From positions 1 through 64,000 of the forward strand of contig NZ_QWEY01000013.1 in the NCBI RefSeq assembly GCF_003443995.1: a DNA stretch of 64,000 bases. Direction: 5' to 3'. The position numbers and the translations under genes were made by a program. The notes beneath the pieces are model-generated. The model saw only the letters and a program-made list of their open reading frames with translations. It made no database searches and was not told the origin of the DNA. The stretch is from Pseudotabrizicola alkalilacus (GTDB lineage Bacteria > Pseudomonadota > Alphaproteobacteria > Rhodobacterales > Rhodobacteraceae). Below, one piece after another: positions 1-9,508 of the stretch. Positions within the stretch are counted from its first letter, which is position 1, and every line of letters starts with the position of its first letter.

Positions 1-50
1 GGCGATATCCGCGCCATCTGGGCTTCGGAAAGCAGGATCATCTCGCTCAT
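1..50 (-). CDS. IS5-family transposase, N-terminal fragment (cut by window edge)
   Basis: Only the first 16 codons lie in the window (MSEMILLSEAQMARIS). This start resembles the N terminus of IS5-family DDE transposases as I remember them. The gene runs off the left edge, so its catalytic residues cannot be checked. Its 5' end points toward the tRNA-Ser, about 80 bp away. A terminal inverted repeat would be expected between 51 and 120 but cannot be defined without the other end. Confidence 0.6.
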   Translation of the reverse strand, partial: MSEMILLSEAQMARIS

Positions 51-129
51 GGCAGCACCCCCTGTGGTGCCGCAAGTGAATCAGTGAGTTGTCCGACCCG
101 CAAGAAAATTAATGGGTCCAGAGCCTAGG

Positions 130-219
130 TGGCGGAAGCGGTGGGATTCGAACCCACGGTACGGTTCCCCGCACGCTAGTTTTCAAGACTAGAGCCTTAA
201 ACCACTCGGCCACACTTCC
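130..219 (-). tRNA. tRNA-Ser (anticodon TGA)
   Basis: Read on the minus strand, the acceptor arm GGAAGTG (213-219) pairs with CGCTTCC (134-140), with one T-G pair. The discriminator is G (133) and CCA is encoded (130-132). The anticodon arm is CTAGT CTTGAAA ACTAG, giving TGA, which decodes UCN serine codons. A long variable arm (GTGCGGGGAACCGTAC) is present, as in class II tRNAs, and the T loop is GGTTCGAATCC. Length is 90 nt. Confidence 0.97.
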
Positions 220-448
220 AGCTGGCACCGATTATCCGGGCTTGGCGGCGAATTCAAGCGGTGTGGTGCGGATTGGTCAACTGTGCGTGTCGATCTGTGC
301 CGATCGTTGCGCGCGCCCTTTCCACGCGGGGCGCACAACGGTATGATGCAGCCACAAATCACGCTATGCATCGGGCAAAGGCCGCACCGGCAAGGGGCGG
401 ACACGGGAAAAAAGCGCAGGATGAACCTGCGCCCATCGGGGGCAAGGA

Positions 449-1318
449 ATGGCACAGGCACGGATCAGGTCGCTTATCCTGATGACAGTCGCAAGCACGG
501 CTCTGGCCGCTTGTGTGGATGGCGGGAACCCGTTCAAACGCGGTGACACCGCCGATGGCGCGCAGACGCGACCTTCGGCTTCTACCTCGACCCGGCTGGT
601 CGACCGCGATGTCGAAGCGCCCGAGGTGTTTCAGACCCTCGACAAGGCGCTGTGGGATGGCCGTCCGTCGCTGGGAGGTGTCTGGGTCGCCTCGCCCGAT
701 GCCAAAGACCCCGAGCGGGTGATCATCCGCAACACCGGCAATGGGAAATTCGTGATTGGCGCGCTGTTCCGGCGCGAGATCGAAAATCCGGGGCCCAAGC
801 TACAGATCTCGTCCGATGCGGCGGCGGCACTGGGCATTCTGGCCGGCGCGCCTGCCGATGTCAGCGTGATCGCGCTGCGTCGCGAGGAAGAGCAGATCAC
901 CACCGACGCGACAAAGCCGATCCTTGATTCGTCGGAAACGGTGGAAACCCAGTCGCTTGATCCGATTGCGGGTGCCGCGGCGGCGCTGGACCGGGCCGAT
1001 GGCAAGCCGGTATCACCGACAGCCTTGGCCCCTGTGGTCAGTGGCGCCGCCGCGGCCCCTGCCCCGGCAGCGGTGCCAAAACCTGCAGTCCCAGCAGCCG
1101 CAGCTGGCGGACGCACCATTCAGATCGGGATCTTCTCGGTTGAGGCGAATGCCACCCGTGCGGCGGAAACGCTGAAAAAGGCTGGGCTGACCGGCACCGT
1201 GCGGCGTGAGGAAAGCCAGGGCAAGGCGCTGTGGTCAGTGACCACGCGCGGCGATGCGGCGACGATGACAAAGGTCAAGGGACTTGGCTTTCCCGATGCC
1301 TATTTCCTGAAACGATAA
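449..1318 (+). CDS. SPOR-domain lipoprotein
   Basis: A 289-aa protein. The N terminus carries a type II signal with the lipobox LAAC, placing the lipidated cysteine at residue 22. A low-complexity Ala/Pro stretch lies at about 190-215. The last ~70 residues (from GRTIQIGIFSVEANATRAAE) look like a SPOR domain, the fold that binds denuded septal peptidoglycan. It is the first gene of a plus-strand run and is followed 15 bp later by a D,D-carboxypeptidase, which fits a role in cell-wall remodelling or division. ATG at 449 was chosen because it gives the complete lipoprotein signal. It resembles RlpA-associated SPOR lipoproteins, but no RlpA barrel is visible. Confidence 0.85.
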   Translation: MAQARIRSLILMTVASTALAACVDGGNPFKRGDTADGAQTRPSASTSTRLVDRDVEAPEVFQTLDKALWDGRPSLGGVWVASPDAKDPERVIIRNTGNGKFVIGALFRREIENPGPKLQISSDAAAALGILAGAPADVSVIALRREEEQITTDATKPILDSSETVETQSLDPIAGAAAALDRADGKPVSPTALAPVVSGAAAAPAPAAVPKPAVPAAAAGGRTIQIGIFSVEANATRAAETLKKAGLTGTVRREESQGKALWSVTTRGDAATMTKVKGLGFPDAYFLKR

Positions 1319-1333
1319 GCTGCCGGAGATCCG

Positions 1334-2500
1334 ATGCGCCCCCAGTTTCGAACCCTGTTCCGCCCGGTCTTGACCGTGATTCTGTTGCTCGCAGCGCCGA
1401 TGGCGCAGGCGTTCGAGACACGGGCCACGGCCGCCTGGGTTTATGACGTGAGCACGGAAACGGTGCTGATGGACAAGAACGCCGATCTGGCCCTGCCGCC
1501 CGCCAGCATGTCCAAGCTGATGACCATCAACATGCTGTTCGAGGCACTGCGCGATGGCCGCGTCACGATGGACACCGCCTTTCCGGTGTCGTCCCGCGCG
1601 GCGGCGATGGGCGGCTCGACCATGTTCTTGCAGGAATCGGACCGCCCCACAGTCAGCGATCTGATCCACGGCATGATCGTCAACTCGGGAAATGACGCCT
1701 GTGTGGCTGTGGCCGAAGGGCTGGCGGGGACTGAGGAGGCGTTTGCCGATCAGATGACTGCGCGCGCGCGCGCCTTGGGGATGCAGCATTCGGTGTTCCG
1801 CAACGCCTCCGGCTGGCCTGCGGTGGGGCATGTGATGTCGATGCGCGATCTGGGCATTCTGTCCAAGCGGCTGATCGTCGATTTCCCCGAATTCTACCCG
1901 ATCTTTGCCGAGACGACCTTTGATTACAAGGACCGCGCCCCGGCCAATGCCAACAACCGCAACCCGCTGTTGGCGCTGGGGGTCGGCGCTGACGGGCTGA
2001 AGACCGGCCACACGTCCGAGGCGGGTTTTGGCCTTGCCGGATCGGCGGCGCAGGGCAACCGGCGGGTGATCTTTGTGATCACCGGGCTGGCCACAGAACG
2101 CGAACGCGCCGAAGAGGCAGAGCGGATCGTGTCCTGGGCCTTCCGCCAGTTTGCCGAGAAAACGCTGGTCAAGGCCGGGCAGCGTGTGGCTGAGGCGCCG
2201 GTCTGGATGGGAGCGGCAAATACGGTCGGCCTGGTGCCAGCGGCAGATGTGCGGCTGCTGGTGCCCGCACTGGTGCAGGAAAACGCCACCGCCGAAGTCG
2301 TCTACACCGGCCCGCTCAGGGCACCGCTGACGGCCGGAACACAGGTGGGCGAGATGATCATCCATATCCCCGACCTGCCCGATGCCCGCGTGCCGCTGGT
2401 GGTCGAGGCCGATGTCGCCAAGGGCGGCTTTGGCAAGCGGTTGCTGACGGCGGTGGATGTGTTGCGCGCGCGCTACCTCGACGAGCAGCCCGCCTCCTGA
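1334..2500 (+). CDS. dacC: D-alanyl-D-alanine carboxypeptidase (PBP5/6-like)
   Basis: A 388-aa serine peptidase of the S11 family that removes the terminal D-Ala from pentapeptide side chains in the periplasm. A Sec signal ends near AQA at residues 24-26. All three penicillin-binding motifs are present: SMSK with nucleophile Ser58 and Lys61, SGN at 118-120, and KTG at 223-225. The ~120 residues after the catalytic domain correspond to the C-terminal beta domain of PBP5. The gene sits between a SPOR lipoprotein and tmk with short spacers, consistent with one transcript. The symbol dacC is a family-level label; dacF or dacA would be equally defensible. Confidence 0.93.
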   Translation: MRPQFRTLFRPVLTVILLLAAPMAQAFETRATAAWVYDVSTETVLMDKNADLALPPASMSKLMTINMLFEALRDGRVTMDTAFPVSSRAAAMGGSTMFLQESDRPTVSDLIHGMIVNSGNDACVAVAEGLAGTEEAFADQMTARARALGMQHSVFRNASGWPAVGHVMSMRDLGILSKRLIVDFPEFYPIFAETTFDYKDRAPANANNRNPLLALGVGADGLKTGHTSEAGFGLAGSAAQGNRRVIFVITGLATERERAEEAERIVSWAFRQFAEKTLVKAGQRVAEAPVWMGAANTVGLVPAADVRLLVPALVQENATAEVVYTGPLRAPLTAGTQVGEMIIHIPDLPDARVPLVVEADVAKGGFGKRLLTAVDVLRARYLDEQPAS

Positions 2501-2511
2501 TAGGCGGGGCC

Positions 2512-3135
2512 ATGACCGGGATTTTCATCAGTTTTGAAGGCATTGACGGCTCTGGCAAGTCAACGCAGGCGCGCCTTTTGGCCGATGCCTTGCGCGCATC
2601 CGGCCACGGCGTGACCCTGACCCGCGAGCCGGGCGGCAGCGCCGGGGCCGAGGAAATCCGCCGTCTGGTGCTGGAGGGAGCGACCGACCGCTGGTCGGCC
2701 GAGACCGAGATCCTGCTGTTCACCGCCGCCCGCCGCGACCATGTGGAGAAAACCATCCGCCCGGCATTGGCGCGGGGCGATGTCGTGATTACCGACCGGT
2801 TTGCCGACTCCACCCGGATTTTTCAGGGCATCACGCGGGGCGATCTGTCGGCTACGGTCGATACGCTGCATGATCTGATGATCGGCGTCGAACCTGACCT
2901 GACCCTGCTGGTTGATCTGGACCCGGTGCAGGGACTGGCCCGCGCCACCGCCCGCGCCGGAGCCGAGATGCGGTTCGAAGATATGGGGCTGGCGTTTCAG
3001 ACCCGCGCGCGGGCCGGGTTTCTGGCATTGGCCGCCCGCCACGCCCGTTTTCGCGTGATCGACGGCGCGCGCAGCCCGGATGCGGTGGCCGCCGATGTGT
3101 TGACGCAGGCGCTGACCGTGATCGGGGCGCGCTGA
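2512..3135 (+). CDS. tmk: Thymidylate kinase
   Basis: A 207-aa cytoplasmic enzyme that phosphorylates dTMP to dTDP with ATP. The P-loop is GIDGSGKS (residues 10-17). The conserved DRF of the dTMP-binding segment (ITDRFADST) and a LID-like segment follow. Length is typical for the family. The stop codon overlaps the holB start (TGATG at 3133-3137), a strong sign of translational coupling. The tmk-holB-tatD order is widely conserved in bacteria. Confidence 0.96.
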   Translation: MTGIFISFEGIDGSGKSTQARLLADALRASGHGVTLTREPGGSAGAEEIRRLVLEGATDRWSAETEILLFTAARRDHVEKTIRPALARGDVVITDRFADSTRIFQGITRGDLSATVDTLHDLMIGVEPDLTLLVDLDPVQGLARATARAGAEMRFEDMGLAFQTRARAGFLALAARHARFRVIDGARSPDAVAADVLTQALTVIGAR

Positions 3136-4262
3136 TGGCCGCCGCCGACCTGCCCGAACCTGACCGGATCGAAGGCGCGCCGCATCCGCGCGAAACCCGG
3201 CGACTGTTTGGCCATGACGCGGCGGAGAGTGCGTTTCTCAATGCCTTTACCTCGGGCCGCTTGCATCATGGCTGGCTGATCACCGGGCCAAAGGGCGTGG
3301 GCAAGGCGACGCTTGCCTGGCGCATCGCGCGGTTCCTGCTGGCGACGCCCCCCGATGATGGCGGCATGTTTGCCGCCCCGCCGCCCGAGTCGATGGACAT
3401 TCCCACCGATGCCCCCGTGGCGCGCCGGATGCTGCAACTGGCCGAACCGCGCTTGTTCCTGCTGCGACGCGGGGCCAATGACAAGGAAACCGCGCTCTCT
3501 GCCGATATCCGGGTGGATGAGGTGCGCAAGATGAAATCGTTCTTTGCGCTGTCGGCAGCGGATGGCGGCCGCCGGGTGGCGATCATCGACGCGGCGGATG
3601 ATCTGAACACCGGGGCGGCGAATGCGCTGCTGAAACTGCTCGAAGAACCGCCCGCCGATGTGACTTTCCTTGTCGTCGCGCACCAGCCGCACCGGCTGTT
3701 GCCCACGATCCGGTCACGTTGCCGCGAGCTTCGGCTGACCGCGCTGCCGCCCGAACCCCTTGCGCGGGCGCTGGAACAGGCGGGCGGCGCGGTCGACCCG
3801 GATGATGTGCAGGCGCTTGGCGAGCTGGCCGGTGGCTCGGTCGGCGAGGCATTCCGGCTGACCAATCTGGACGGCTTGAAAACCTATGCCGGTCTGATCC
3901 AGCTGTTCACCACCCTGCCCCGGCTGGACCGCTCGCGTGCGCTGACACTGGCCGAAACCGGCGCGGGCAAGGGGTCGGAAGAGCGTTTTGACCTGATCGT
4001 GACGCTGCTCGATCTGTTTCTGGCGCGGCTGGCCCGCGCTGGCACCCTGCGCCAGTTGCCGCCCGAGGCGGCGCGCGGTGAGGGCGATCTGTTTGCCCGG
4101 CTGGTGCCCACGGAACAGGCCGCGCGGGGCTGGGCCGACCTTGCGCAAACCTTGTCGCTGCGGGCGCGCCGGGGCAAGGCGGTCAACCTTGACCCTGCCG
4201 CGCTTCTGATGGATAGCTTGCTCAAAATTGACGAGACGGCGGGACAGCTCGCCCAGAAATGA
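3135..4262 (+). CDS. holB: DNA polymerase III subunit delta'
   Basis: A 375-aa clamp-loader subunit of the AAA+ class. The P-loop-like sequence GPKGVGKAT lies at about 51-59. Later motifs include the Walker B-like VAIIDAADD, the NALLKLLEEPP stretch typical of delta'/gamma, and the sensor-1/SRC arginine-finger motif IRSRCREL. Its start overlaps the tmk stop by one base. It probably works with the other clamp-loader subunits to load the beta clamp. Confidence 0.95.
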   Translation: MAAADLPEPDRIEGAPHPRETRRLFGHDAAESAFLNAFTSGRLHHGWLITGPKGVGKATLAWRIARFLLATPPDDGGMFAAPPPESMDIPTDAPVARRMLQLAEPRLFLLRRGANDKETALSADIRVDEVRKMKSFFALSAADGGRRVAIIDAADDLNTGAANALLKLLEEPPADVTFLVVAHQPHRLLPTIRSRCRELRLTALPPEPLARALEQAGGAVDPDDVQALGELAGGSVGEAFRLTNLDGLKTYAGLIQLFTTLPRLDRSRALTLAETGAGKGSEERFDLIVTLLDLFLARLARAGTLRQLPPEAARGEGDLFARLVPTEQAARGWADLAQTLSLRARRGKAVNLDPAALLMDSLLKIDETAGQLAQK

Positions 4263-4269
4263 GCGTTGC

Positions 4270-5082
4270 ATGCCCCTCCGACAGCCCCCTGACATCGTTG
4301 ACAGCCACTGCCACCTTGATTTTCCGGATTTCGCGGGCGAACTGGATCAGATCATCGCCCGCGCCCATGCCGCAGGGGTGCGGCGGATGGTGACAATCTG
4401 CACCCGTCTGCGCAACGAACCGGTCGTGCGCGCAATTGCCGAGGCGCATGCTTCGGTGTTCTACGCCGCAGGCACCCATCCGATGAGCGCGGCGGAAGAG
4501 CCGATGGCGACGGTCGATCAGCTGGTGGCGCTGGCGCAGCACCCGAAATTCGTCGGCATCGGCGAGACGGGGCTGGATTACCACTACACCGCCGAGACCA
4601 AGGACGTGCAGCAGCAAAGCCTGCGCCTGCACATCACCGCCGCACAGGAAACCGGCCTGCCACTGATCATCCATGCGCGCGGGGCCGATGAGGATATGGC
4701 GGCGATCCTGACCGAAGGCTATCGCGACCGGCCCTATTCCTGCGTGATGCACTGCTTTTCCAGTGGCGAGGGGTTGGCAAAAGCGGCGCTGGAGCTGGGG
4801 TTTTACCTGTCGATGTCGGGCATCGCGGCGTTTCCGCGCTCGCAAGAGCTGCGCGACATCTTTGCCGCCTGCCCGGTGGACCGCATTCTGCTGGAAACCG
4901 ACAGCCCCTATCTGGCCCCGCCGCCCTATCGCGGGCGGCGCAACGAACCGGCCTATACCACCTATACCGGCAAGGCCGGGGCGGCTTTGTTCGGCATTTC
5001 GGAAGCAGCCTTTGCGGCACAGACCACCGCGAATTTTGACCGGCTGTTCACCCGTGCCCGCCTGCCGGACAGTGCAGCATGA
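4270..5082 (+). CDS. TatD-family metal-dependent hydrolase (deoxyribonuclease)
   Basis: A 270-aa TIM-barrel hydrolase. Metal-binding motifs are visible in the expected order: DSHCHLD (His13, His15), GIGETGLDYHY with the metal-ligand Glu, IHARGADEDM, MHCFSSG and ETDSPYLAP with the terminal Asp. The family has 3'-5' exonuclease activity on DNA and RNA. ATG at 4270 is preferred over an in-frame ATG at 4228, because the latter lies inside holB and its extra residues are unlike the family. The stop overlaps the next start (ATGA at 5079). Confidence 0.93.
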   Translation: MPLRQPPDIVDSHCHLDFPDFAGELDQIIARAHAAGVRRMVTICTRLRNEPVVRAIAEAHASVFYAAGTHPMSAAEEPMATVDQLVALAQHPKFVGIGETGLDYHYTAETKDVQQQSLRLHITAAQETGLPLIIHARGADEDMAAILTEGYRDRPYSCVMHCFSSGEGLAKAALELGFYLSMSGIAAFPRSQELRDIFAACPVDRILLETDSPYLAPPPYRGRRNEPAYTTYTGKAGAALFGISEAAFAAQTTANFDRLFTRARLPDSAA

Positions 5083-5894
5083 CCGACCGGCTGCGCTTTA
5101 CCATCCTTGGCTGCGGTTCCTCTGGCGGGGTGCCACGGCTTGGGATGAAAGCGCCGGACTGGGGCGATTGCGACCCTGCCAACCCAAAGAACCGCCGCAC
5201 CCGCTGTTCGCTGCTGGCAGAGCGGATCGGCGCTGGCGGCACAACCCGGGTGCTGATCGACACCTCGCCCGACATGCATGCGCAACTGCTGGCGGCTCAG
5301 GTGGGGGTGCTGGATGCAGTGGCCTTTACCCATGCCCATGCCGATCATACCCATGGCATCGACGACCTGCGGCAGGTGGTGTTCAACATCCGCCGCCGTC
5401 TGCCGGTCTGGGCCGACGGCCCGACACAGGATGCGCTGATCTCGCGCTTTGGCTATGCCTTTGTGCAGCCTGCGGGCAGCCCCTACCCGCCGATCCTGGA
5501 TCTGAACACCATCACCGATGACACGCCGTTTTCGGTGACCGGGGCTGGCGGCGATCTGACGCTGACCCCGTTTCTGTGCGAACATGGCAGCATGGATGCC
5601 CTGGGCTTTCGCATCGGCGGGCTGGCCTATCTGCCCGACGCGGTGGCGATCCCCGAGACGCACTGGCCGCTGCTGACCGGGCTGGAGGTCTGGGTGGTCG
5701 ATGCGCTGCGCCGCAAGCCGCACCCGACCCATGCCCATCTGGACATGACTTTGGGCTGGATTGACCGTGCGCAACCCGCCCGTGCGGTGCTGACCAACAT
5801 GCACAATGATCTGGATTATGCCGTGCTGCTGACCGAGCTGCCCGCCCATGTCCGCCCCGCGTTTGATGGCATGGTGATCGAGATTGCGGCATGA
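5079..5894 (+). CDS. PhnP-like MBL-fold metallo-hydrolase
   Basis: A 271-aa metallo-beta-lactamase-fold protein with the zinc motif HAHADH (85-90). The N-terminal GCGSSGGVPR segment is typical of the PhnP/phosphoribosyl cyclic phosphodiesterase branch. HAHLDM and NMHNDLD near the C terminus supply further metal ligands. The start overlaps the TatD-like gene by 4 bp (ATGA). No phn genes are nearby, so a C-P lyase role is not supported; a general phosphodiesterase role is the safer description. Confidence 0.88.
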   Translation: MTDRLRFTILGCGSSGGVPRLGMKAPDWGDCDPANPKNRRTRCSLLAERIGAGGTTRVLIDTSPDMHAQLLAAQVGVLDAVAFTHAHADHTHGIDDLRQVVFNIRRRLPVWADGPTQDALISRFGYAFVQPAGSPYPPILDLNTITDDTPFSVTGAGGDLTLTPFLCEHGSMDALGFRIGGLAYLPDAVAIPETHWPLLTGLEVWVVDALRRKPHPTHAHLDMTLGWIDRAQPARAVLTNMHNDLDYAVLLTELPAHVRPAFDGMVIEIAA

Positions 5895-6829
5895 CTGCCC
5901 TGCTGGACGTGATCCTGCCGGTCTTCATGGTCATCGCCTTTGGCTACGCGGCCGCCCGCTTCGGGTTGTTTTCTGACACTGCCGTCGACGGGCTGATGCG
6001 GTTTGCGCAGAATTTCGCGGTGCCCTGCCTGTTGTTCCGCTCTATCGCCACGCTGGACCTGTCGGGGGCCTATGAGACCGGGCTGCTGGTGTCGTTCTAT
6101 GCCGGGGCGTTCAGCGGCTTTGCTGTCTGCTTTGCCGGGGCGCGCTGGTTGTTCAACCGGCCGCTGACCGATTCCGTCGCCATCGGCTTTGCCGGCCTGT
6201 TTTCCAACTCGCTGCTGCTGGGCCTGCCGATCACCGAGCGGGCTTACGGGGTTGATGCGCTGCAGGGCAATTTTGCCATCATCTCGATCCACTCCCCCAT
6301 GCTGTACGGCTTTGGCATCGGGCTGATGGAATGGGCGCGTACGCGCGGACAGGGGTTGTCGGCGGCAGCCTTGTCGCGCCAGATCGGGCGGGCGGTGTTT
6401 TCGCAGCCCTTGGTCATCGGCATCACGCTGGGCTTTGCCGTCAACCTGTCAGGACTGCCGTTGCCGGGGGCGTTCTGGTCAGGGGTGGATCTGATGACCC
6501 GCGCCGCGATTCCTGCGGCGCTGTTCGGCCTTGGCGGCGTGCTGCTGCGCTATAAGCCAGAGGGCGACCGCGCCACCATCGCCATGGTCTGCGCCGCATC
6601 GCTGATCGTGCATCCGGGGGTGACATGGTTGCTGGCCACGCAAGTGTTTGCGCTTGAGACTGCCGCGCTGCGCTCGGCGGTGGTGACGGCGGCAATGGCC
6701 CCCGGCGTCAACGCCTATCTGTTCGCGCATATGTATGGCGTGGGCAAGCGGGTGAACGCCTCGGCCGTGCTGATCGCCACGGCGCTGTCGATCGGCTCGG
6801 TCTGGATGTGGCTGGCGATCCTGCCCTGA
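5891..6829 (+). CDS. AEC-family transporter (auxin efflux carrier-like)
   Basis: A 312-aa integral membrane protein with about ten hydrophobic segments, two repeats of five helices and conserved Asn/Pro-containing breaks (NFAVPCLLFRS early; AMAPGVNAYLFA late). The family exports or imports small organic acids; the substrate cannot be told from sequence. It overlaps the preceding gene by 4 bp (ATGA) and appears to end the operon that starts at 449. A G/C-run inverted repeat lies 40 bp downstream. Confidence 0.88.
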   Translation: MTALLDVILPVFMVIAFGYAAARFGLFSDTAVDGLMRFAQNFAVPCLLFRSIATLDLSGAYETGLLVSFYAGAFSGFAVCFAGARWLFNRPLTDSVAIGFAGLFSNSLLLGLPITERAYGVDALQGNFAIISIHSPMLYGFGIGLMEWARTRGQGLSAAALSRQIGRAVFSQPLVIGITLGFAVNLSGLPLPGAFWSGVDLMTRAAIPAALFGLGGVLLRYKPEGDRATIAMVCAASLIVHPGVTWLLATQVFALETAALRSAVVTAAMAPGVNAYLFAHMYGVGKRVNASAVLIATALSIGSVWMWLAILP

Positions 6830-6868
6830 CCCGCGCGCAAAACTGCGGCTTTGGTGCCTTGGTCCCCA

Positions 6869-7011
6869 CGCCCCCCACCCCAGCCCTCCCCCACAAGGGG
6901 GGAGGGAGGCACCTGTGCCGGGCAGGTTCACGCATCCGGCGGGCGCGGACGCAACGCCGGAAAGCCTGCGCCTCCCCTCCCCCTTTGTGGGGAGGGGATG
7001 GGGGTGGGGGC
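6869..7011. repeat. Inverted pair of G/C-run intergenic repeats
   Basis: Two copies of the same ~43-bp unit face each other. Copy one (6869-6910) holds CCCCCCACCCCAGCCCTCCC, then CCACAAGGGGGGAGGGAGG. Copy two (6968-7011) is its approximate reverse complement. Each copy also folds on itself (CTCCCCC-ACAA-GGGGGAG). It lies between the convergent AEC transporter and lipB genes. Close copies occur at 19294-19502. Confidence 0.85.
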
Positions 7012-7027
7012 TACGCCACGCTGACGA

Positions 7028-7720
7028 TCAGCCCGCGCAGGCCGGGGGGCTGACCCCGTCGGGCCGCAACCCGCCCTCGGGGAAAAACCGCGGAAAGGTG
7101 GTTTTCAGCGCCAGGTCCAGATCGTCCATCGTGACCGGCAGACCCAGATCGACCAGCGATGTCACGCCATGATCACGGATGCCGCAGGGCACGATGCCCG
7201 AGAAATGTGACAGATCCGGCTCCACATTGATGGAAATGCCGTGAAAGCTGACCCAGCGCCGCAGCTTGACGCCAATCGCCGCGATCTTGTCCTCAGCGGG
7301 CTGTCCCTCCGGCCCGGCCCGTTCAGGGCGCGGCACCCAGACGCCGACCCGGCCCGGGCGCACCTCGCCGGTCACGTTGAATTCGGCCAGCGCCGCGATC
7401 ACCCAGTTTTCCATTGCCCGCACAAAGCAGCGCACATCGCGGCCCCGCGCGCCGACATCCAGCATCACATAGACCACCCGCTGCCCCGGCCCGTGATAGG
7501 TGTATTGCCCGCCCCGCCCCACGGCATGCACCGGGAAACGGTCCGGGTCGGTCAGATCGGCGTCGCGTGCGCTGGTGCCAGCGGTATAGAGCGGTGGATG
7601 TTCCAGCAGCCAGATCGCCTCGGGCGCCTCGCCGCGCGCGATGGCCTCGGCCCGCGACTCCATCGCGGCCAGCGTTTCGGCATAGGGGGAAAGACCGGGA
7701 AGGTTCAGCCATTCGGGCAT
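7028..7720 (-). CDS. lipB: Lipoyl(octanoyl) transferase
   Basis: A 230-aa cytoplasmic enzyme that moves octanoate from acyl carrier protein to lipoyl domains of 2-oxoacid dehydrogenases and glycine cleavage H protein. Motifs: [22 protein letters not shown] (69-80), the conserved Lys in [10 protein letters not shown] (Lys152) and the catalytic Cys in [11 protein letters not shown] (Cys179). ATG at 7720 is preferred over an upstream start at 7831, because the extra 37 residues do not look like the family. No lipA is adjacent in this window. Confidence 0.94.
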   Translation of the reverse strand: MPEWLNLPGLSPYAETLAAMESRAEAIARGEAPEAIWLLEHPPLYTAGTSARDADLTDPDRFPVHAVGRGGQYTYHGPGQRVVYVMLDVGARGRDVRCFVRAMENWVIAALAEFNVTGEVRPGRVGVWVPRPERAGPEGQPAEDKIAAIGVKLRRWVSFHGISINVEPDLSHFSGIVPCGIRDHGVTSLVDLGLPVTMDDLDLALKTTFPRFFPEGGLRPDGVSPPACAG

Positions 7721-7820
7721 GGGGGGCCTGTGGGTAAGGAAAAGAGGACTAGGCAGCTCGCGGGATCGTGATAGCCTTTTCGCCAATTGAAAGTGAGTCT
7801 GCCATTTGGGGAGAGATGTG

Positions 7821-9284
7821 ATGAAGTTCAAAGCAATTGCAACCGTCGGGATTATCGCAGGGCTGGGCCTGACCCCGGCAGAGCCGGTTCACGCCGATGC
7901 GGGCGATGCGATTGCGGGCGCGCTGATCGGCGGCATTCTCGGCCATGCCATCGCCCGCGACCAGCAAAAGCGCCAGGCCACCACGCAGCGTCGGTCAACC
8001 AAATCGACCCAGCCGGGAATTTCCAGCGCGCAGCGCGAGGCCAACCGCGAGGTGCAGACCGCGCTCAATCACTTTGGCTACCCGGTCGGCACGCCCGACG
8101 GCTCCATCGGTCCCAAAAGCCGCGCGGCGATCTCCAGCTATCAGGCCACGCTGGGCTATCCGCCCAGCGGGCAGCTGACCGATTACGAACGCACGGTGCT
8201 GGTCACCGCCTATCACCGCGCGATTGCGGGCGGGCCGGTGGTGGCGCAGGCGGCAGCGACGCATCCGATGGGGATGAAAGGCTTGCTGCTGATGCAGCGC
8301 GACGAGATGGCGGGCATTCCACCCGCAATGGCGGCTGTCCCCGCCGCACCCGTCGCCCCTTCGGCTGGCGTGATGGCAGCGGCCCCGGCCCTGCCCGCGC
8401 TGATGCCCGAGGCCCCACCGGTGGCGATGGCCGCAGCACCCGCCCTGCCCAGTTTCATGGGCGCAGGCAACACGCAGGTCTCGCTGGCCAGCCATTGCAA
8501 CAAGATCAGCCTGATGACCAACACCAACGGCGGCTATGTGACCGAGGCCAGCATGACCGACCCCGGCTTTGCGCTGGGGGAACAGTTCTGTCTGGCGCGG
8601 ACCTATGCCATGGCCACAGGGGAAGAACTGGCAGGCAAGGTTGCAGGATTCACCCCCACCCAGATCGCCGAGCAATGCGCGGGCTTTGGCCCGGTGCTGG
8701 CCGAGCATGTGGCCGGGCTGTCGCTGAAACCCCGCGATGCGGTGCTCAGCGGGGTGCAGGGCTTTATCCTTGGCTCGGGCATGTCACCGGCACAATTGTC
8801 GGGCACGGCCAAGGTCTGCCTTGGCGTCGGCTATACCACCGATGCGATGGATGTGGCGGTGGGATCAGCGCTGCTGCTGACCGCGTTGGGCGAGCAGGGC
8901 TATGCCGAACTGCTGGGCCATCACCTGAGCCAGGGTTACGGTGCCACCGTCCGGCCCGAGCTGGCGCTGGACTGGTATGACATGGGGCTGACCGCCATCG
9001 GCCAGGGTCAGGCGGTGTTTGCGCCCGGTCTGGGTGACCGGGGCGCAGTGATCCGCAAGGCGGCTTATACCGCAGCAGGCCGCGCCGATGCGCTGGTGCC
9101 GGTGGTGCCTGCAACCCTGCCGCAGTTTGCGGTGGTGCCCGAGGCGGCCCCGGCTGCCGCACCCGTCGCACCACAATCTGTGGCACAGGCCGACGCAACC
9201 CCGACCGCCCCGGCAGCAGACTCGGCCGGTGCGCGGGTGGTGATGTCGGCGGCAAAGCTGCCGTTTCTGCTGCTGGGCAACTGA
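7821..9284 (+). CDS. Secreted peptidoglycan-binding-domain protein
   Basis: A 487-aa protein. A Sec signal ends near VHA at about residue 25. A small glycine-rich hydrophobic segment ([16 protein letters not shown]) follows, then a PG_binding_1-like domain at about 75-130 ([33 protein letters not shown]). The centre and C terminus are rich in Ala and Pro. The remaining ~300 residues have no family I recognise, with conserved-looking Cys residues (SHCNKIS, QFCLAR, EQCAGFG, KVCLGVG) that could form disulfides. ATG at 7821 follows the Shine-Dalgarno-like GGGGAGAG. A periplasmic or envelope role is inferred. Confidence 0.75.
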   Translation: MKFKAIATVGIIAGLGLTPAEPVHADAGDAIAGALIGGILGHAIARDQQKRQATTQRRSTKSTQPGISSAQREANREVQTALNHFGYPVGTPDGSIGPKSRAAISSYQATLGYPPSGQLTDYERTVLVTAYHRAIAGGPVVAQAAATHPMGMKGLLLMQRDEMAGIPPAMAAVPAAPVAPSAGVMAAAPALPALMPEAPPVAMAAAPALPSFMGAGNTQVSLASHCNKISLMTNTNGGYVTEASMTDPGFALGEQFCLARTYAMATGEELAGKVAGFTPTQIAEQCAGFGPVLAEHVAGLSLKPRDAVLSGVQGFILGSGMSPAQLSGTAKVCLGVGYTTDAMDVAVGSALLLTALGEQGYAELLGHHLSQGYGATVRPELALDWYDMGLTAIGQGQAVFAPGLGDRGAVIRKAAYTAAGRADALVPVVPATLPQFAVVPEAAPAAAPVAPQSVAQADATPTAPAADSAGARVVMSAAKLPFLLLGN

Positions 9285-9403
9285 GACTGGCGGCGGTTTT
9301 CACACGGTGGACCGGGCGCATCAGAGAAAGCATCGGGGGGCGTAGAATCCCCCTTTCCTTCGCCGCGCGGCTTCGCTAAAAGCCCGCCATCCAGGTCGTG
9401 TCT

Positions 9404-9490
9404 GCGGATGTGGCGGAATTGGTAGACGCGCAGCGTTGAGGTCGCTGTTCCTTAACCGGAGTGAAAGTTCGAGTCTTTTCATCCGCACCA
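9404..9490 (+). tRNA. tRNA-Leu (anticodon GAG)
   Basis: The acceptor arm GCGGATG (9404-9410) pairs with CATCCGC (9480-9486). The discriminator is A and CCA is encoded (9488-9490). The anticodon stem CAGCG/CGCTG encloses TTGAGGT, giving anticodon GAG (reads CUC/CUU). A long variable arm (TTCCTTAACCGGAGT) confirms class II. The T loop is GTTCGAGTC. Length is 87 nt. A 10-bp inverted repeat (9391-9400 with 9489-9498) flanks the gene. Confidence 0.97.
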
Positions 9491-9508
9491 CGACCTGGAA
9501 TTCCATCA

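Noticed and set aside
4228-4269. Earlier start for the TatD-like gene
   Set aside because: It would lie inside holB and adds a basic stretch not seen in the family.
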